NCBI GenBank assembly: GCA_027605045.1
Contig: JAQFWX010000004.1
Coordinates: 1,932,683 to 1,996,682, forward strand
DNA: 64,000 bases
Reading direction: 5' to 3'
Source: Phallus indusiatus
Taxonomy: Eukaryota > Basidiomycota > Agaricomycetes > Phallales > Phallaceae
Shown: positions 25,993 through 35,964 of the stretch, piece after piece
Position numbering within the stretch: the stretch's first letter is position 1
Layout of the letters: each line of letters starts with the position of its first letter
Position numbers and translations under genes: made by a program
Notes under the pieces: generated by a model
The model's database searches: none
What the model was told of the DNA's origin: nothing
The model's input: the letters and a program-made list of their open reading frames with translations, nothing else

Positions 25993-26961
25993 ATGAACCG
26001 TTTCTTTGGATCAAGCACTCGAAAGCCAACACCTACCCTTTCAGATGCAGTCGCTTCAGTGCGTTACCGACATTTCATTTAGCTTCGTCAACGGATTGAT
26101 CATTGTCACTGCCATAGATCGACTCTCGAGTTGAGAGCATTGAAGTTAAAGTCCGCAAACTGGATGCCGAACTAGGGAGATATAGAGAGCAGATGAACAA
26201 AATGCGTAACGGACCGGGTAAGGTGATGCGCGCTGGGTTTTACTAGTGTCTCCCCTCTAATATGGCTGACTTTGGTGCAAATACGTTGAAAAGGCGGCCG
26301 TGCAGGAGCGGGCGATGAGAGTGCTCAAGCAGCGGAAAATGTATGAAGCGCAAATCGCACAACTCTCTCAACAATCTTTCAATATGGAATCTGCAACTTT
26401 AGCGACTGAGAATTTACGGAACACAATGGCAACCGTCAAAGCTATGGAACAAGCGAACAAGGAACTCAAAAGGCAGTATGGCAAGATCGATATCGATAAG
26501 ATTGAGGTAAGAAGAGTAGTGGCTTGTTTGGCTCGCGTAAATTTTATTGATTTTGAACTAAATAGAATGTTCATCTCGACATGGAAGACCTACTCGACCA
26601 AGCCAACGAAATACAAGAATCGTTAGCACGTTCGTACGCCGTACCCGAGGAAATTGACGAAGCCGAGTTGCAAGCTGGTACGAAGTTCTCATGTTCATGT
26701 CGTCCTTTTGAAACTCATCCTTGATCTTTTCTTTCAGAACTTGATGCCTTGGAATTAGAAGAAGAGGAGGAACCATCTTATTTAGCTGATCTCGATAAAG
26801 TACCCGATTTTGTGGATGAACCGCCCGTAGAAGAGGCAAGTGAATTAACCAGAAGTAGAATAAAGTTTATTCTCACCAACATGTGCCTCGTTTTCTCACA
26901 GAGCGCTACGAATTCGGCGAACAAGGAGGCTGTGAAAACAGCTGCTTATTCCGGCTCGTGA
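25993..26961 (+). CDS. VPS60: ESCRT-III protein Vps60 (CHMP5)
   Basis: The N-terminus MNRFFGSSTRKPTPTLSDA is typical of Vps60/CHMP5, an ESCRT-III subunit that recruits Vta1/Vps4 activity during multivesicular-body sorting. Successive exons encode the helical core: RVESIEVKVRKLDAELGRY, then QERAMRVLKQRKMYEAQIAQ, ATENLRNTMATVKAMEQANK and HLDMEDLLDQANEIQESLAR. The acidic C-terminal part contains LDALELEEEEEPSYLADL. The last junction is ambiguous: 26836-26901 reads as a 66-nt GC-AG intron (GAG/GCAAGT...CACAG) but is also open and in frame. Either form ends KTAAYSGS at 26961. Length (about 220-240 aa) fits the family. Confidence 0.9.
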
Positions 26962-27340
26962 TCACTATAATACATGCATACACTAGTTCAACGTGTCTAA
27001 TACCTCCCGACGACGCTATCCATGTTTTTTGTCTAGCTTTACTTGTACCTCTAGATTCTGAAATAAAAAAACGTGTTCTGTACCAATTCCATTCATGTAT
27101 ATCCACTAACAACCTAGATTTGGGTACATATAAGTTCTACGAGACAGGGTATTTATATTTGATTAAGGGATAAACGGCCCACATAGGAAAATCACCTTTT
27201 TACACAGCAATTTCGACTGACAACCAAAAACACACATGCACAAAGAAAGAGAGAAAAAAAAAACTAAATCTAATGGTCCTCTTTGTGAGCTTTATGGTTC
27301 ACAACAATACTTCTCACGATCACGACATCCGCTTGCTTTC
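26962..27340. other. Convergent intergenic region (379 bp)
   Basis: It lies between the 3' ends of VPS60 and the uncharacterised minus-strand gene. It is AT-rich and contains an A-tract near 27250-27264. No coding region is supported, and it is probably made up of the 3' untranslated regions of the two genes. Confidence 0.4.
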
Positions 27341-28490
27341 CTAGCCAGACCACGTTGGCCCAAGATCAATGGTGCCATCATCTTCATCATCATCGATTGC
27401 CTCCTGAAAATACGCGTGACTCCTTACTAACTCTTTAATGCCTAACTCCATCGCGGCAATACTTTGGCTCGGTGTTGTGAGATTACCGAATTCCGAGCAC
27501 CTGTCTGGAATCTGACTGGTAGCAGATCGCTGTTGAGCGCGCCAGTCAGTAGCAGAACATGGGCTAACAATGCCAGGAACTGTCAATAAAACACCGTCGG
27601 CAGAATTTTGCGGCATAGGAATGATATTCCACCCGATCCACGATAAAACGTCTTCCTCGTTATCTGACGGCGGCGTTATAAGAATAGTAGGTACGCAGAA
27701 ACCAGGACTTAGAGCCTTTTCCTCGGAAGTAATTTGAAGTGGATACTGCGACACCTGCTTATCGATAACGGCAGTTACGGGGTCAGATAAAAACGGGGTT
27801 ATACGGCGAATTGATGGTGCGTGGGCCTGCTGGGTCTGGACCGCCGGATTGGGGCGCGGAGCGGATATGACGCTTACGCCTATCGCCTCATCGTCGCTGG
27901 TCAGGAGATGGTTGGATAAAGAGTAATGTTCTATAAGAGGAGTCGTGTTCCTCCATAGAACAGCAAGTCGACGCAGAAGATATCGATCATCACGAAAAGC
28001 CTGGATGGATACGAGGGAACGTAGACTGGCTCGTCCCGGGCGCGTCTTGGATTTCGAAGACGGCTTGACTCTAACTTTGCGTAGCAAAGTGAGGATAGAA
28101 TGGGGAAGCAAGGGAAAGATGTTCTTTCCGTCTTCTGCCGGAGAAACCTAAAAAGAAATGACGGGGAAAGATAGGGTAAGACATAAGGATGTCAGATTCG
28201 GTCTTGAGCGAATGGGAGAAAAGAGCTTTGGACACTCACGAGACAATTAGGATGCTCGTCGGGAGGATCGGATTCATCTTCGCAAGATAATATAGTTACG
28301 CTCTGCACGTCTAAGTAAGTTCTGGCCCGAAGGCCACGCGAAATCGCGACGACTAACCATGACGAGGGGGTAGCAGAAACGGGTTCGAAAAACTGAAAAA
28401 AATGAAAAAGAAAAAGGATAAGAAAAAAGGAGTAATAACGGAGAAGAGGTTGGGGACAACGGCTAGTGCTAATGAGGAGCCATCTAGTGA
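27341..28490 (-). CDS. Uncharacterised protein (5' end unresolved)
   Basis: The last exon (27341 to about 28148) encodes some 260 residues, starting VSPAEDGKNIFPLLPHSIL and carrying the basic stretch KVRVKPSSKSKTRPGR. It also has RDDRYLLRRLAVLWRNTTPL and ends with the acidic, Trp-containing tail DDDEDDGTIDLGPTWSG. An upstream exon (about 28243-28398) can be joined across a GTGAGT...TTTTTAG intron and encodes EPVSATPSSWLVVAISRG, LRARTYLDVQSVTILSCEDE and DPPDEHPNCL. Further 5' the frame is open into 28560 but contains no ATG, so the true start is not identified. I recognise no domain. Consistent splicing and frame support a real gene, but not its function. Confidence 0.5.
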
Positions 28491-28565
28491 AGAATAATCA
28501 GGAGGATGAGGAGGGATTGAGAGGTAGGGAGAAAAGTTGTGCTGATTTGCGGTATTATATAACAA

Positions 28566-29726
28566 AAAAAATTGGGGCAGCGAAAATGAGCAAAGGGGTG
28601 CGACATCCGATTAGACGCTTTGCAATTGATTATCTAAGCAAAATGAGACGAAGTTTCGGGTCCGTGGCTAGGAGAATAGATGCTAAATATAAATGTCTAG
28701 CCGTATATGTATCGTTTGACCTGAACTTGAATGAAAGTAAATATCATTTCATTCAGTCGCATGACGAAGGCACCCATTTATCATCTTCTCGGTGCCACGA
28801 ATACTTTCTTCGTGCTACTGCTAGACATCGTTTGCAATTGTCTCAGGTTGCATGTTCAATAAGATGGCACTGCCGAGTGGAGCATATTCCCGGCCGATGA
28901 TGGTGGCTCTCAGTTGTGCACAGCCAGATTGCGATTCGGAATCGATGTCAGAAGCTAAGAGCAGAATCGAGCGAAGCTACTAGAAATCAAAACTTCATCT
29001 CTCTGCCGCTGTATGCCGTCTTGTGCTTTCACAGTCAAGTGAAACGGTGGAACAAACCCCATGGCTTCTGAAGGGCGCCGAATTCGAAATTAGACGACGA
29101 AAAGGGAAAAATAGACTGAGATGCCATGTGGTCATGATGTTGATTATTCTCAAAGGGACGAATGACATGGAAGGATGTCGAGAAAACAAATATACTATTG
29201 GCTTTTAATGGAAGGTACCGGTGGACCGTAAGAGATATTTTTGATTTTTCAATCTCATAATGAGTCCACTTTTGCGTCATGTCTTTACTCTTGTCCGGGC
29301 ACCTGATACTTTATAATGAGTGCCTCAAGTTCAATTACATACCCGGGATTTAAGGCCACGGAATCTCCAGAACATGGCCCCACCTCCGATCATTGGAAAA
29401 CGACGTTTATTATTATGCACTCTGCTGTAATATATGAATGAAAAAACCCGTCAATTTCCGACCATTTACCTTCCAAGTCTCGACTGAATATAATCCCAAA
29501 GTGCCGCAGAGTGCCGCCAGAACGCAACGGCCGAAAAAAAAAATAGGGGAAAGGAACAAACCTCATCAGCATAGCCAAGAGAGAGTCTAGACTGTGAATG
29601 TACTGTTCCACTCACGGTTGCACCGCCGGAGGAACCCCAATCAGTCACTGTTATCACAAGAATAGCTGTGCGCATTGCGCCGTACCAAACTGGTACAGAA
29701 TATTTGATGCAATCTTGTTGCGCCTT
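28566..29726. other. Intergenic, about 1.2 kb
   Basis: Only short open frames are present on either strand, the longest a plus-strand one over 28466-28900 that partly overlaps the preceding gene in antisense. None shows a domain, signal peptide or plausible splice structure. The left part is upstream of the uncharacterised minus-strand gene and the right part holds the 3' flank of the trypsin-fold gene. Confidence 0.4.
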
Positions 29727-31418
29727 TCAAGTGAGAACCGGGTGAAAATGAGCGCCAGGGTACTTCTCGGTGATGCAACGCAGGAGAAACTCGATGGGAG
29801 TAGCATACGCAATGTCAGATGAATTAAGGACTCCAGCGCCACCGGTGAGGAGACCACCCACACGGCCGAGGCCGTCAACGATGATAGCACCGGAGTCACC
29901 TGCCTTCGAAAAGGCATGAAACTGATACCCCGGCTTACTGATGCGAGGAAGAATAGCCCATTCCATTGAAGTCTGGGGTTCCCTGTCGTCAAAATAATGT
30001 CGAACGAATGAGGGAATGTTATTGGAGCAGGCCATAGTCAAACCGGTAGCGGGTCCATGTTTAAGTACCATTAAACATGGGTCACCGTTTTCATCTAATG
30101 TAGTTGGGTGCCGTATCTCCTCTTGAGAGATGATACCCTTGAGGCGCAGGAGGTGGTCAGGCGGATAAACAAAGTCTTTGCGATTTGTGGGGTGGGGGTA
30201 CATCCTGCGACCAAACTCTTCAGGGTCAATCTTGGTGCCAAGGTCAATAACATTCCCCTTAAAGTTACTTGCATCAAGCTTTGAAGCATCCATTTCGATG
30301 ATGGCGAAATCTTTTGTGTAAGGTTCATCACCGACACCGAAAGGAGGGGAGAACACAACATGACCTATGACTCGGTTCTCTGAAGTAGACCAGTTCACAT
30401 AAATATCCCGGTGGAAGGCAACAAGCTCCTTTAAAACGCCGTTTGCTTTAACCAACTCACTTTCTCTCTCAGCCGCGTTGTTGTCCTCTTTAGCCTTATT
30501 CACCTTGTCAATTGCGATACACACCTTTCCAACAGCGGACTCAGCAGATTTGAGAAGCGCATTGAACGCACGGCCTCCAAGGAGAAGGACATTACGGCGA
30601 GGTCGGTTCGGATCCGCATTGTAGTCATACAAGTCATTAGGAACGACGCGCGGCGGTAAAACGACATGGCGAGCAGTGACAAGGAAAATTTGGTTGCTGT
30701 CGTTGTCTTGAGATATGAAAAGACCACCAGCACCCTCGAGCCAAGACGTGGACTCGGCACAGATGTTAAGGCCAGGAGCACAGGTAAGGGGCCTGCAGAC
30801 GTCTACAATCGGGTGCGACGGGTCGACGGTGAGGGGAAGATCGAGGAACTTGGGACCAGCCAATCGAACAACGACAGACTCACGAAGCTCGACTTCAACG
30901 TCCATAATGTCTTTTTGCTCAAGGTACCCTTTACACATGAGTGCCACCGACAGGGCCTCGGTAGGGGAGAGAGTCTTAGGAACCACTCCGATCCATAGGA
31001 TTACAGGCGCAGAAGCTGAAGGCTCTTCGTCAAAGGCGATTCGGACAACGTCAACGCTGGTGAACAACACTTTCTGATCTTCCAAGAGACGAAGAACATG
31101 GGGAGCGTGATCCTTTTCCCAAACGCCGCCGCTGAGTGCGTGATTACCCACCGGTCTGAGCTCTTTGAGCGTTTCGGAATCGTCGTACGGAGTAGTGATA
31201 GAGCTAGAACGAGCAAGTAGGGGTGGGTTGGACTTCAAACCATGGTAGTACGCACGAGCCTCGTGCCTGAACTCTTCGGACTGTTCCTCGAGAATCTGAG
31301 AAAGGGGTCTCGCCGGGAAGGGTTTAGCAACGCAGGATTGAGTCAAAAAAGTGTCGGTAGTCATCAGTCCTAAAAGTGAGGTGATTGTAGCTAAAGAGGT
31401 GAGATTACGACTTTCCAC
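29727..31418 (-). CDS. Trypsin-fold serine-protease-like protein, copy A (no evident signal peptide)
   Basis: A single open frame of 563 codons, of which 42 nt near the start may be an intron. The N-terminal half (residues about 85-220) has a conserved region with LRPVGNHALSGGVW, HAPHVLRLLEDQKVLFTSVD, VILWIGVVPKTLS and VEVELRESVV, which I cannot assign. The second half reads as a chymotrypsin-like protease: LVTARHVVLP (His 251), YTKDFAIIEMD (Asp 370) and AGDSGAIIVDGLGRVGGLL (Ser 509). About 120 residues, including a charged helical segment, separate His and Asp. No convincing signal peptide or membrane span is seen, so an intracellular location is inferred. A close paralog lies at 41555-43376 in the opposite orientation. 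The motifs predict a working triad, but substrate and role are unknown; loss of activity or a non-protease role is possible. Confidence 0.75.
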   Translation of the reverse strand: MESRNLTSLATITSLLGLMTTDTFLTQSCVAKPFPARPLSQILEEQSEEFRHEARAYYHGLKSNPPLLARSSSITTPYDDSETLKELRPVGNHALSGGVWEKDHAPHVLRLLEDQKVLFTSVDVVRIAFDEEPSASAPVILWIGVVPKTLSPTEALSVALMCKGYLEQKDIMDVEVELRESVVVRLAGPKFLDLPLTVDPSHPIVDVCRPLTCAPGLNICAESTSWLEGAGGLFISQDNDSNQIFLVTARHVVLPPRVVPNDLYDYNADPNRPRRNVLLLGGRAFNALLKSAESAVGKVCIAIDKVNKAKEDNNAAERESELVKANGVLKELVAFHRDIYVNWSTSENRVIGHVVFSPPFGVGDEPYTKDFAIIEMDASKLDASNFKGNVIDLGTKIDPEEFGRRMYPHPTNRKDFVYPPDHLLRLKGIISQEEIRHPTTLDENGDPCLMVLKHGPATGLTMACSNNIPSFVRHYFDDREPQTSMEWAILPRISKPGYQFHAFSKAGDSGAIIVDGLGRVGGLLTGGAGVLNSSDIAYATPIEFLLRCITEKYPGAHFHPVLT

Positions 31419-33540
31419 GACTGTTTTATACTTTTTGTTGGACCTTGGCGAGATACCAAATATGATTGCAGACGCGACTCAGGTGTGGCGCATGAGTCGG
31501 AGTGACGCGTAATAGGTGCGGCCGCCAGCGCTCGAGGCGAAATTTCTCTACCTCGCACCGCGTTTCTCTCACTGCAAACCGCGTTCTCAATAGTTTAAGT
31601 TACACGGCATTTTATTTAGGCTTCACATGTCCATGCCATTGTTCATTAACGTTGATTCCAAATAGACCGTGTTGCAGAGACATGAGTACAACCGGTGACA
31701 TTTCCCGACAAACAAAGCTGTATGGTAGCAACAGTCTGGCCACAATCATTGTGGAAATCTCTGTCCTCCTTTCTCTAGATTCCTATTCCTTTCTTCACCG
31801 TGCCTTGAAGAAATCATCTGATATTTGAACTTCGTCGAATCTTACATCGCGCGTCATTGTTGAACAAGTCGGGCACGTCCAAAAACAAACTCGTCCTCCA
31901 AGAGAAACTCACCCATATTAGTGGATAAGGATGGTATGAACTAGTGCTGAGAATAATCAAAATCATCAATATCGAAAAAAAGGATACAATAATAGTGTGA
32001 ATACCAACTAGTTTAGCGTTGAACGCCTCTCCGGGATTTACATATCTTGATCAATTCAAAAGCAGATATGTTCGTGGTCTCCCATCTTAATACAAGTACT
32101 TACTTAGTGACTAGGCCGCTGTACTATGACTGGTTCAAAAGAAATTTTGAAGGCTGTAGTTATGTATATGCGGTGAAACCCAGGTTGAGCACAGATTTTT
32201 TGGAGAAAAGACTTTCAGTGTATATCAATTTAGATTGTGCTTCATCAAAGCCAACTAATAACAGAATTTTCATGATTACGGGTGCCCATAGTGGACTAAG
32301 AAAGCGGTGAGATGAATCCCACACGAAATTTTCCTTTTCCAAAACCGATATCATTCAGTGGGAAGACACTTTTCCAGACGACATGCATTGAAAGCGCGAG
32401 GAGCATAATCTGAGGCTGTGTGCTATCCGTAATTTATGTTTTAATTTCATCTGCAACGTTAGCACCCATACTTCTGAGAAGAAAAAACTCAAAACAATCA
32501 CTCACTGCTGCCGGATAGAATTCTCAAATGAGCGATTAATATTGCTCATAGCTCTATCACAGGATTAAGAGGCTCAGTGGGACCCAAATCCCGTTGCTTT
32601 CAGAGCTGTGTGTAAGTCCACGCTCCTTTCACCAATCTAGATTCAGAAAACAAAGCGAAGGGCAATGTCAACTCTCAGAGTCGACCTAGAAAAGGAACGG
32701 ACTATTTGCCCAAACCACCCTCTGACAACCCTACAAACATAATAGCGCGAGAAAAAAATTGTGTTTAAAATGGGAGTGATGCGAGACAAATAGCCTGGTC
32801 ATAATGTCGGTCCACTGATGATATCGATACACCCATGCTGCATTTACAAGGGTCTCGAGGGATAGCAAATCCACTTCAAAGTTTGGAGTAGAACCTCTCT
32901 ATCTCGCGCTCGACCACTAAGCCGCTGGTGTGAAATATACTCGGGAGAAATCCGGACAAGCCTGTCGCATCTCCGGACGTGGTTAAACGATGAACCAGAC
33001 AGCTTTAGCGGGAAATGAGCTTGGTGGAATTGCCTAGAAGCATGAAACCCCAAACCCAGCGGGACATATAATCCATTAATGCCTTACTGAATCCGGATTT
33101 CCAAGGGGAGGTAAACATAATCCATAGCGACTAGGTCTAAAGGTAGGGATAGAAAGATGGGTTGCAAGAGGAAATTGATCACCGCCGGCCCAAATCGTTA
33201 GCAGTAAGAACAGAACTTGAAGGAATGGGGACATTTGAAATTTGTTCAGCGCGAAATTCGGACGAACTGATATCGCTTGGGTGGTGACAGTTATGGTCTA
33301 GGATTATTTTGTGCAGATTGCGCGACGGAATATATCCGCCAGAAACTAGGGAGTAGATATATGCTGCTGGTGTCGAAAGGCGCCGGTGGATATAGAGTGT
33401 TGGTACGAAGATATATGAAGAAAATAAAGCACACATTTCAATTTGATTAATCGATTGTGTGTTTATTTATCAACATGCACAATATATATCACAGATAAAT
33501 AAGAGTATTTGAGCAGGGGTCATTTTCATAAATTAATACT
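31419..33540. other. Gene-poor stretch, about 2.1 kb
   Basis: This is the longest stretch without a supported gene. It begins with the promoter side of trypsin-fold copy A and ends at the 3' side of the SDR gene. Only scattered short frames occur; the best, an ATG-initiated 85-codon minus-strand frame at 33179-33436, has no recognisable feature. I see no terminal repeats, transposase motif or tandem repeat. Confidence 0.4.
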
Positions 33541-35257
33541 CTATTCGATTTTTGGTCGCCGGGATTCATTCAACGACGGCACCTCACCTTCCTCCGGTCG
33601 TCTTGCAGTCACTTTAACAAACCCCTGCATGGAATAGTCTGCGAATGATACCTTTTAAAAATAATTAGCCGATAGTTTGCCAGAGACAGAGACAGAGAAC
33701 CAGGAGGTTTTCCTTACCCATTGGAAGATGTCACGGAAAAAACTGGGCAACAATCTGACCATCGGAACGAAATGGGTATAAAACGGCATGAAAATGGTTC
33801 CCGATTCCTGATTATCCATCGCGGCAATAATTCTTTTGACGACAGAGTACGGGGGAAGAGAAGGGACGAAAAATCGATACCACCAGGCGGTAGGGAGAGA
33901 CATTCGAGAGAACATGGGAGTGAGCGTATGTCCCGGTAACGCCAGAGTTGTCCGAATATGAGGTGTCTTGTGCCTTGATAAAGAGGAAATATCAGATATA
34001 GACGAAAAAATATGGGAGAAATTAATTTCTACCGTTTATCCAACTCGTATCTAAGGGACTCGTGTAGATTTATCAGGGCAGCTTTCGAGGCCGAGTAATC
34101 GGCTACAGGATAAGATTATTTGGTAACCGGTTAAATTCACAAATAAAATACGACGTTACTCATTTGGGCGACTCCAACCAGTCCAAGAACAGAGCTCAAT
34201 GTAACCTTTTGCGCTTTTGTAAGACGAGGAATCTAAAGGTTTGGTTTGTGCAATTAAACATACAATATGGCCTGTGCCTTGTTGGATCATATGAGGCAAG
34301 AAGGTTCGCAGAAGCCAGAAGTGAGACAAAACGTTGGTATCAAAAGTTCTGCAAGTTATGTTTGTACGAATATATCGAGTGAACCTCTGAGAAATCGCGC
34401 GTACTGTTTTACATCCTCGGGGAGAAGTTCGGTGATTAATTTGCCTTGAACTACGCCGGCACAGTTTATCAGTATAGTGGGATGGCCGACCTGATAGAAG
34501 CAAAAAGTGATTAATTGTGCGATAGATGCAAATATAAGTACGAACTTGCCTCTTCGATAATTTTTTTAGATGTTTCTTGAACCTCGTCCCATTTGGATAC
34601 ATCGCATTTGAAATAGGTAATATCGTCTAGAAGTGCATGTTAAAAAAAGAATTCCGGTGAATAAAATGAGATGGGAAATAATACAATTTGCGGTGTCTTC
34701 GAGATCTTTGATATCGAGAACCACGACAGTGACGTTCCGAACCGACAAAGTCCTGGCGAGGATCAGTCCGATTCCAGATGCGCCTTAAATCCGCAATTAC
34801 ACGAGTGAGAAATGGCAATTCACTGATTTTGCCCATTCCCGAATATAAACGTACCGCCTGCTATGAGAACTGTCTGTTCGCCCCAGTCAAGTCTTGGTGA
34901 TGTGATACTGGCGATACCATTACGCCAGACTTTGGAAATGTATCTTAGTGTCCCTGGACAAACAAAGGTTTATTAAAAATTTATGCGACGAGGCCGGGGT
35001 TCGCTCGGACTTGCAAAAGATAGAGAGAAGGACAAAATATACAGAAGGAACTACAACCTCCGGCGAGTCCCAGGTAGAATTTTGAGCACGAAAGAACATG
35101 GGGACCCAGAAAATGAAGAAGGGACCTTGTTTAGATTCAGTTATGAGACAGGATCTCGGTACTAAAGACTGAAAAACTGACTGAAGAGTGTGTTGGCGAG
35201 TACTTTGATGACGAGATCGACATCAAATGAATCGAAGATGGGTCCGGGATGATCCAT
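33541..35257 (-). CDS. Membrane-anchored short-chain dehydrogenase/reductase (RDH10/17-beta-HSD11-like)
   Basis: Splicing several short exons gives a classical SDR. The N-terminal part is hydrophobic (FIFWVPMFF, VYFVLLSIF), followed by LDWGEQTVLIAGGASGIGL, the cofactor-binding GGxSGIG motif split by an intron. Next come VVVLDIKD, ITYFKCDVSKWDEV and ILINCAGVVQGK (NAG-type motif), and then HIVTLSSVLGLVGVAQM carrying the catalytic Ser. TDYSASKAALINLHESLRYE holds the Tyr-x3-Lys pair, with the preceding intron splitting the Thr codon. The C-terminal region (WWYRFFVPSLPPYSVVKRI) is typical of lipid-droplet or ER SDRs that act on retinoids, sterols or fatty alcohols. The substrate is unknown. The stop is TAG at 33541; the ATG at 35257 (MDHPGPIFDSFD) is a reasonable start. 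Confidence 0.85.
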
Positions 35258-35964
35258 GCGAGGATAGTTTTATAGAATAATGATAGGTTTCTCTGGTGTT
35301 CGTCTCGTATACTGGCAGCTCCTGAGTGAACAACTCAGCAAAATGGATCGACACATTTTACATAAAAAAGACTCCGTTACCAGGCTGATTTACGAAAATA
35401 AAGAAAAGAAAAGAGAGAAAATGGTTTGGAAAAGACTATAAGAAGAGAAGATGAATATCTGAAGTTGTATGTGTAGTGCTGCAGTGACAGTGAAACGCGT
35501 TCGGTGTGACGTAGTTCTGTCACTTCGTTTCACGATCATATTACTTTTTTCAGAAATTCACGATACGAAACTGGAAAGTTTCACTCCAAAACTGATCGTC
35601 GTGCGCAGAGAATCCTAGAGAATCTCGCTAAATTTTTGAGATTTTCCGTTCCTTTTTTGCCCTTTGCGTCCTTTTTGTCACTTTTCACCTTTATTTTACG
35701 TGATGACGGCACCCTCAGCATGCCCAGCCTCTAGTGGCTATAAAACTGCGCCATCTTCTTCGCATCGACTTCTCCTCGTCGCTCTCGCAGCAACATCTCC
35801 CCCTCGCTCAATAAGTATCTCACTTTTTACTCCCCACTTTTCCAATTGAATTAGCTCCTCGTTTCCACTTCATGGGAGAATATCTTTCTTCTACAAAAGT
35901 ACGTCGACACCGTTTCTTGCTAGCACATTTCAACCCGGACTTAAAGAGGCTGCAGTCTGATTCC
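35258..35964. other. Divergent promoter region between the SDR gene and the repeat-bearing protein gene
   Basis: About 700 bp between two starts. Purine-rich sequence dominates 35390-35460, and long pyrimidine tracts precede the plus-strand gene (35640-35700). A TATA-box-like element is listed separately. Part of 35770-35960 may be 5' untranslated or a further upstream exon of the plus-strand gene. Confidence 0.4.
35739..35745 (+). promoter_or_regulatory. TATA-box-like element
   Basis: TATAAAA lies about 220 bp before the proposed ATG at 35965 and follows a pyrimidine-rich region. If functional, transcription would start near 35770, leaving a 5' leader that may contain an intron. Confidence 0.4.

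Noticed and set aside
28466..28900. 144-codon plus-strand open frame
   Set aside because: No domain, signal or plausible splicing; it partly overlaps the 5' part of the minus-strand gene in antisense.
32870..32945. tRNA-like boxes on the minus strand (TTAGTGGTCGAGCG and GGTTCTACTCC)
   Set aside because: The two boxes resemble Pol III A and B boxes, but the gap between them is too short for an anticodon arm and no acceptor stem pairs; likely chance or a very decayed relic.
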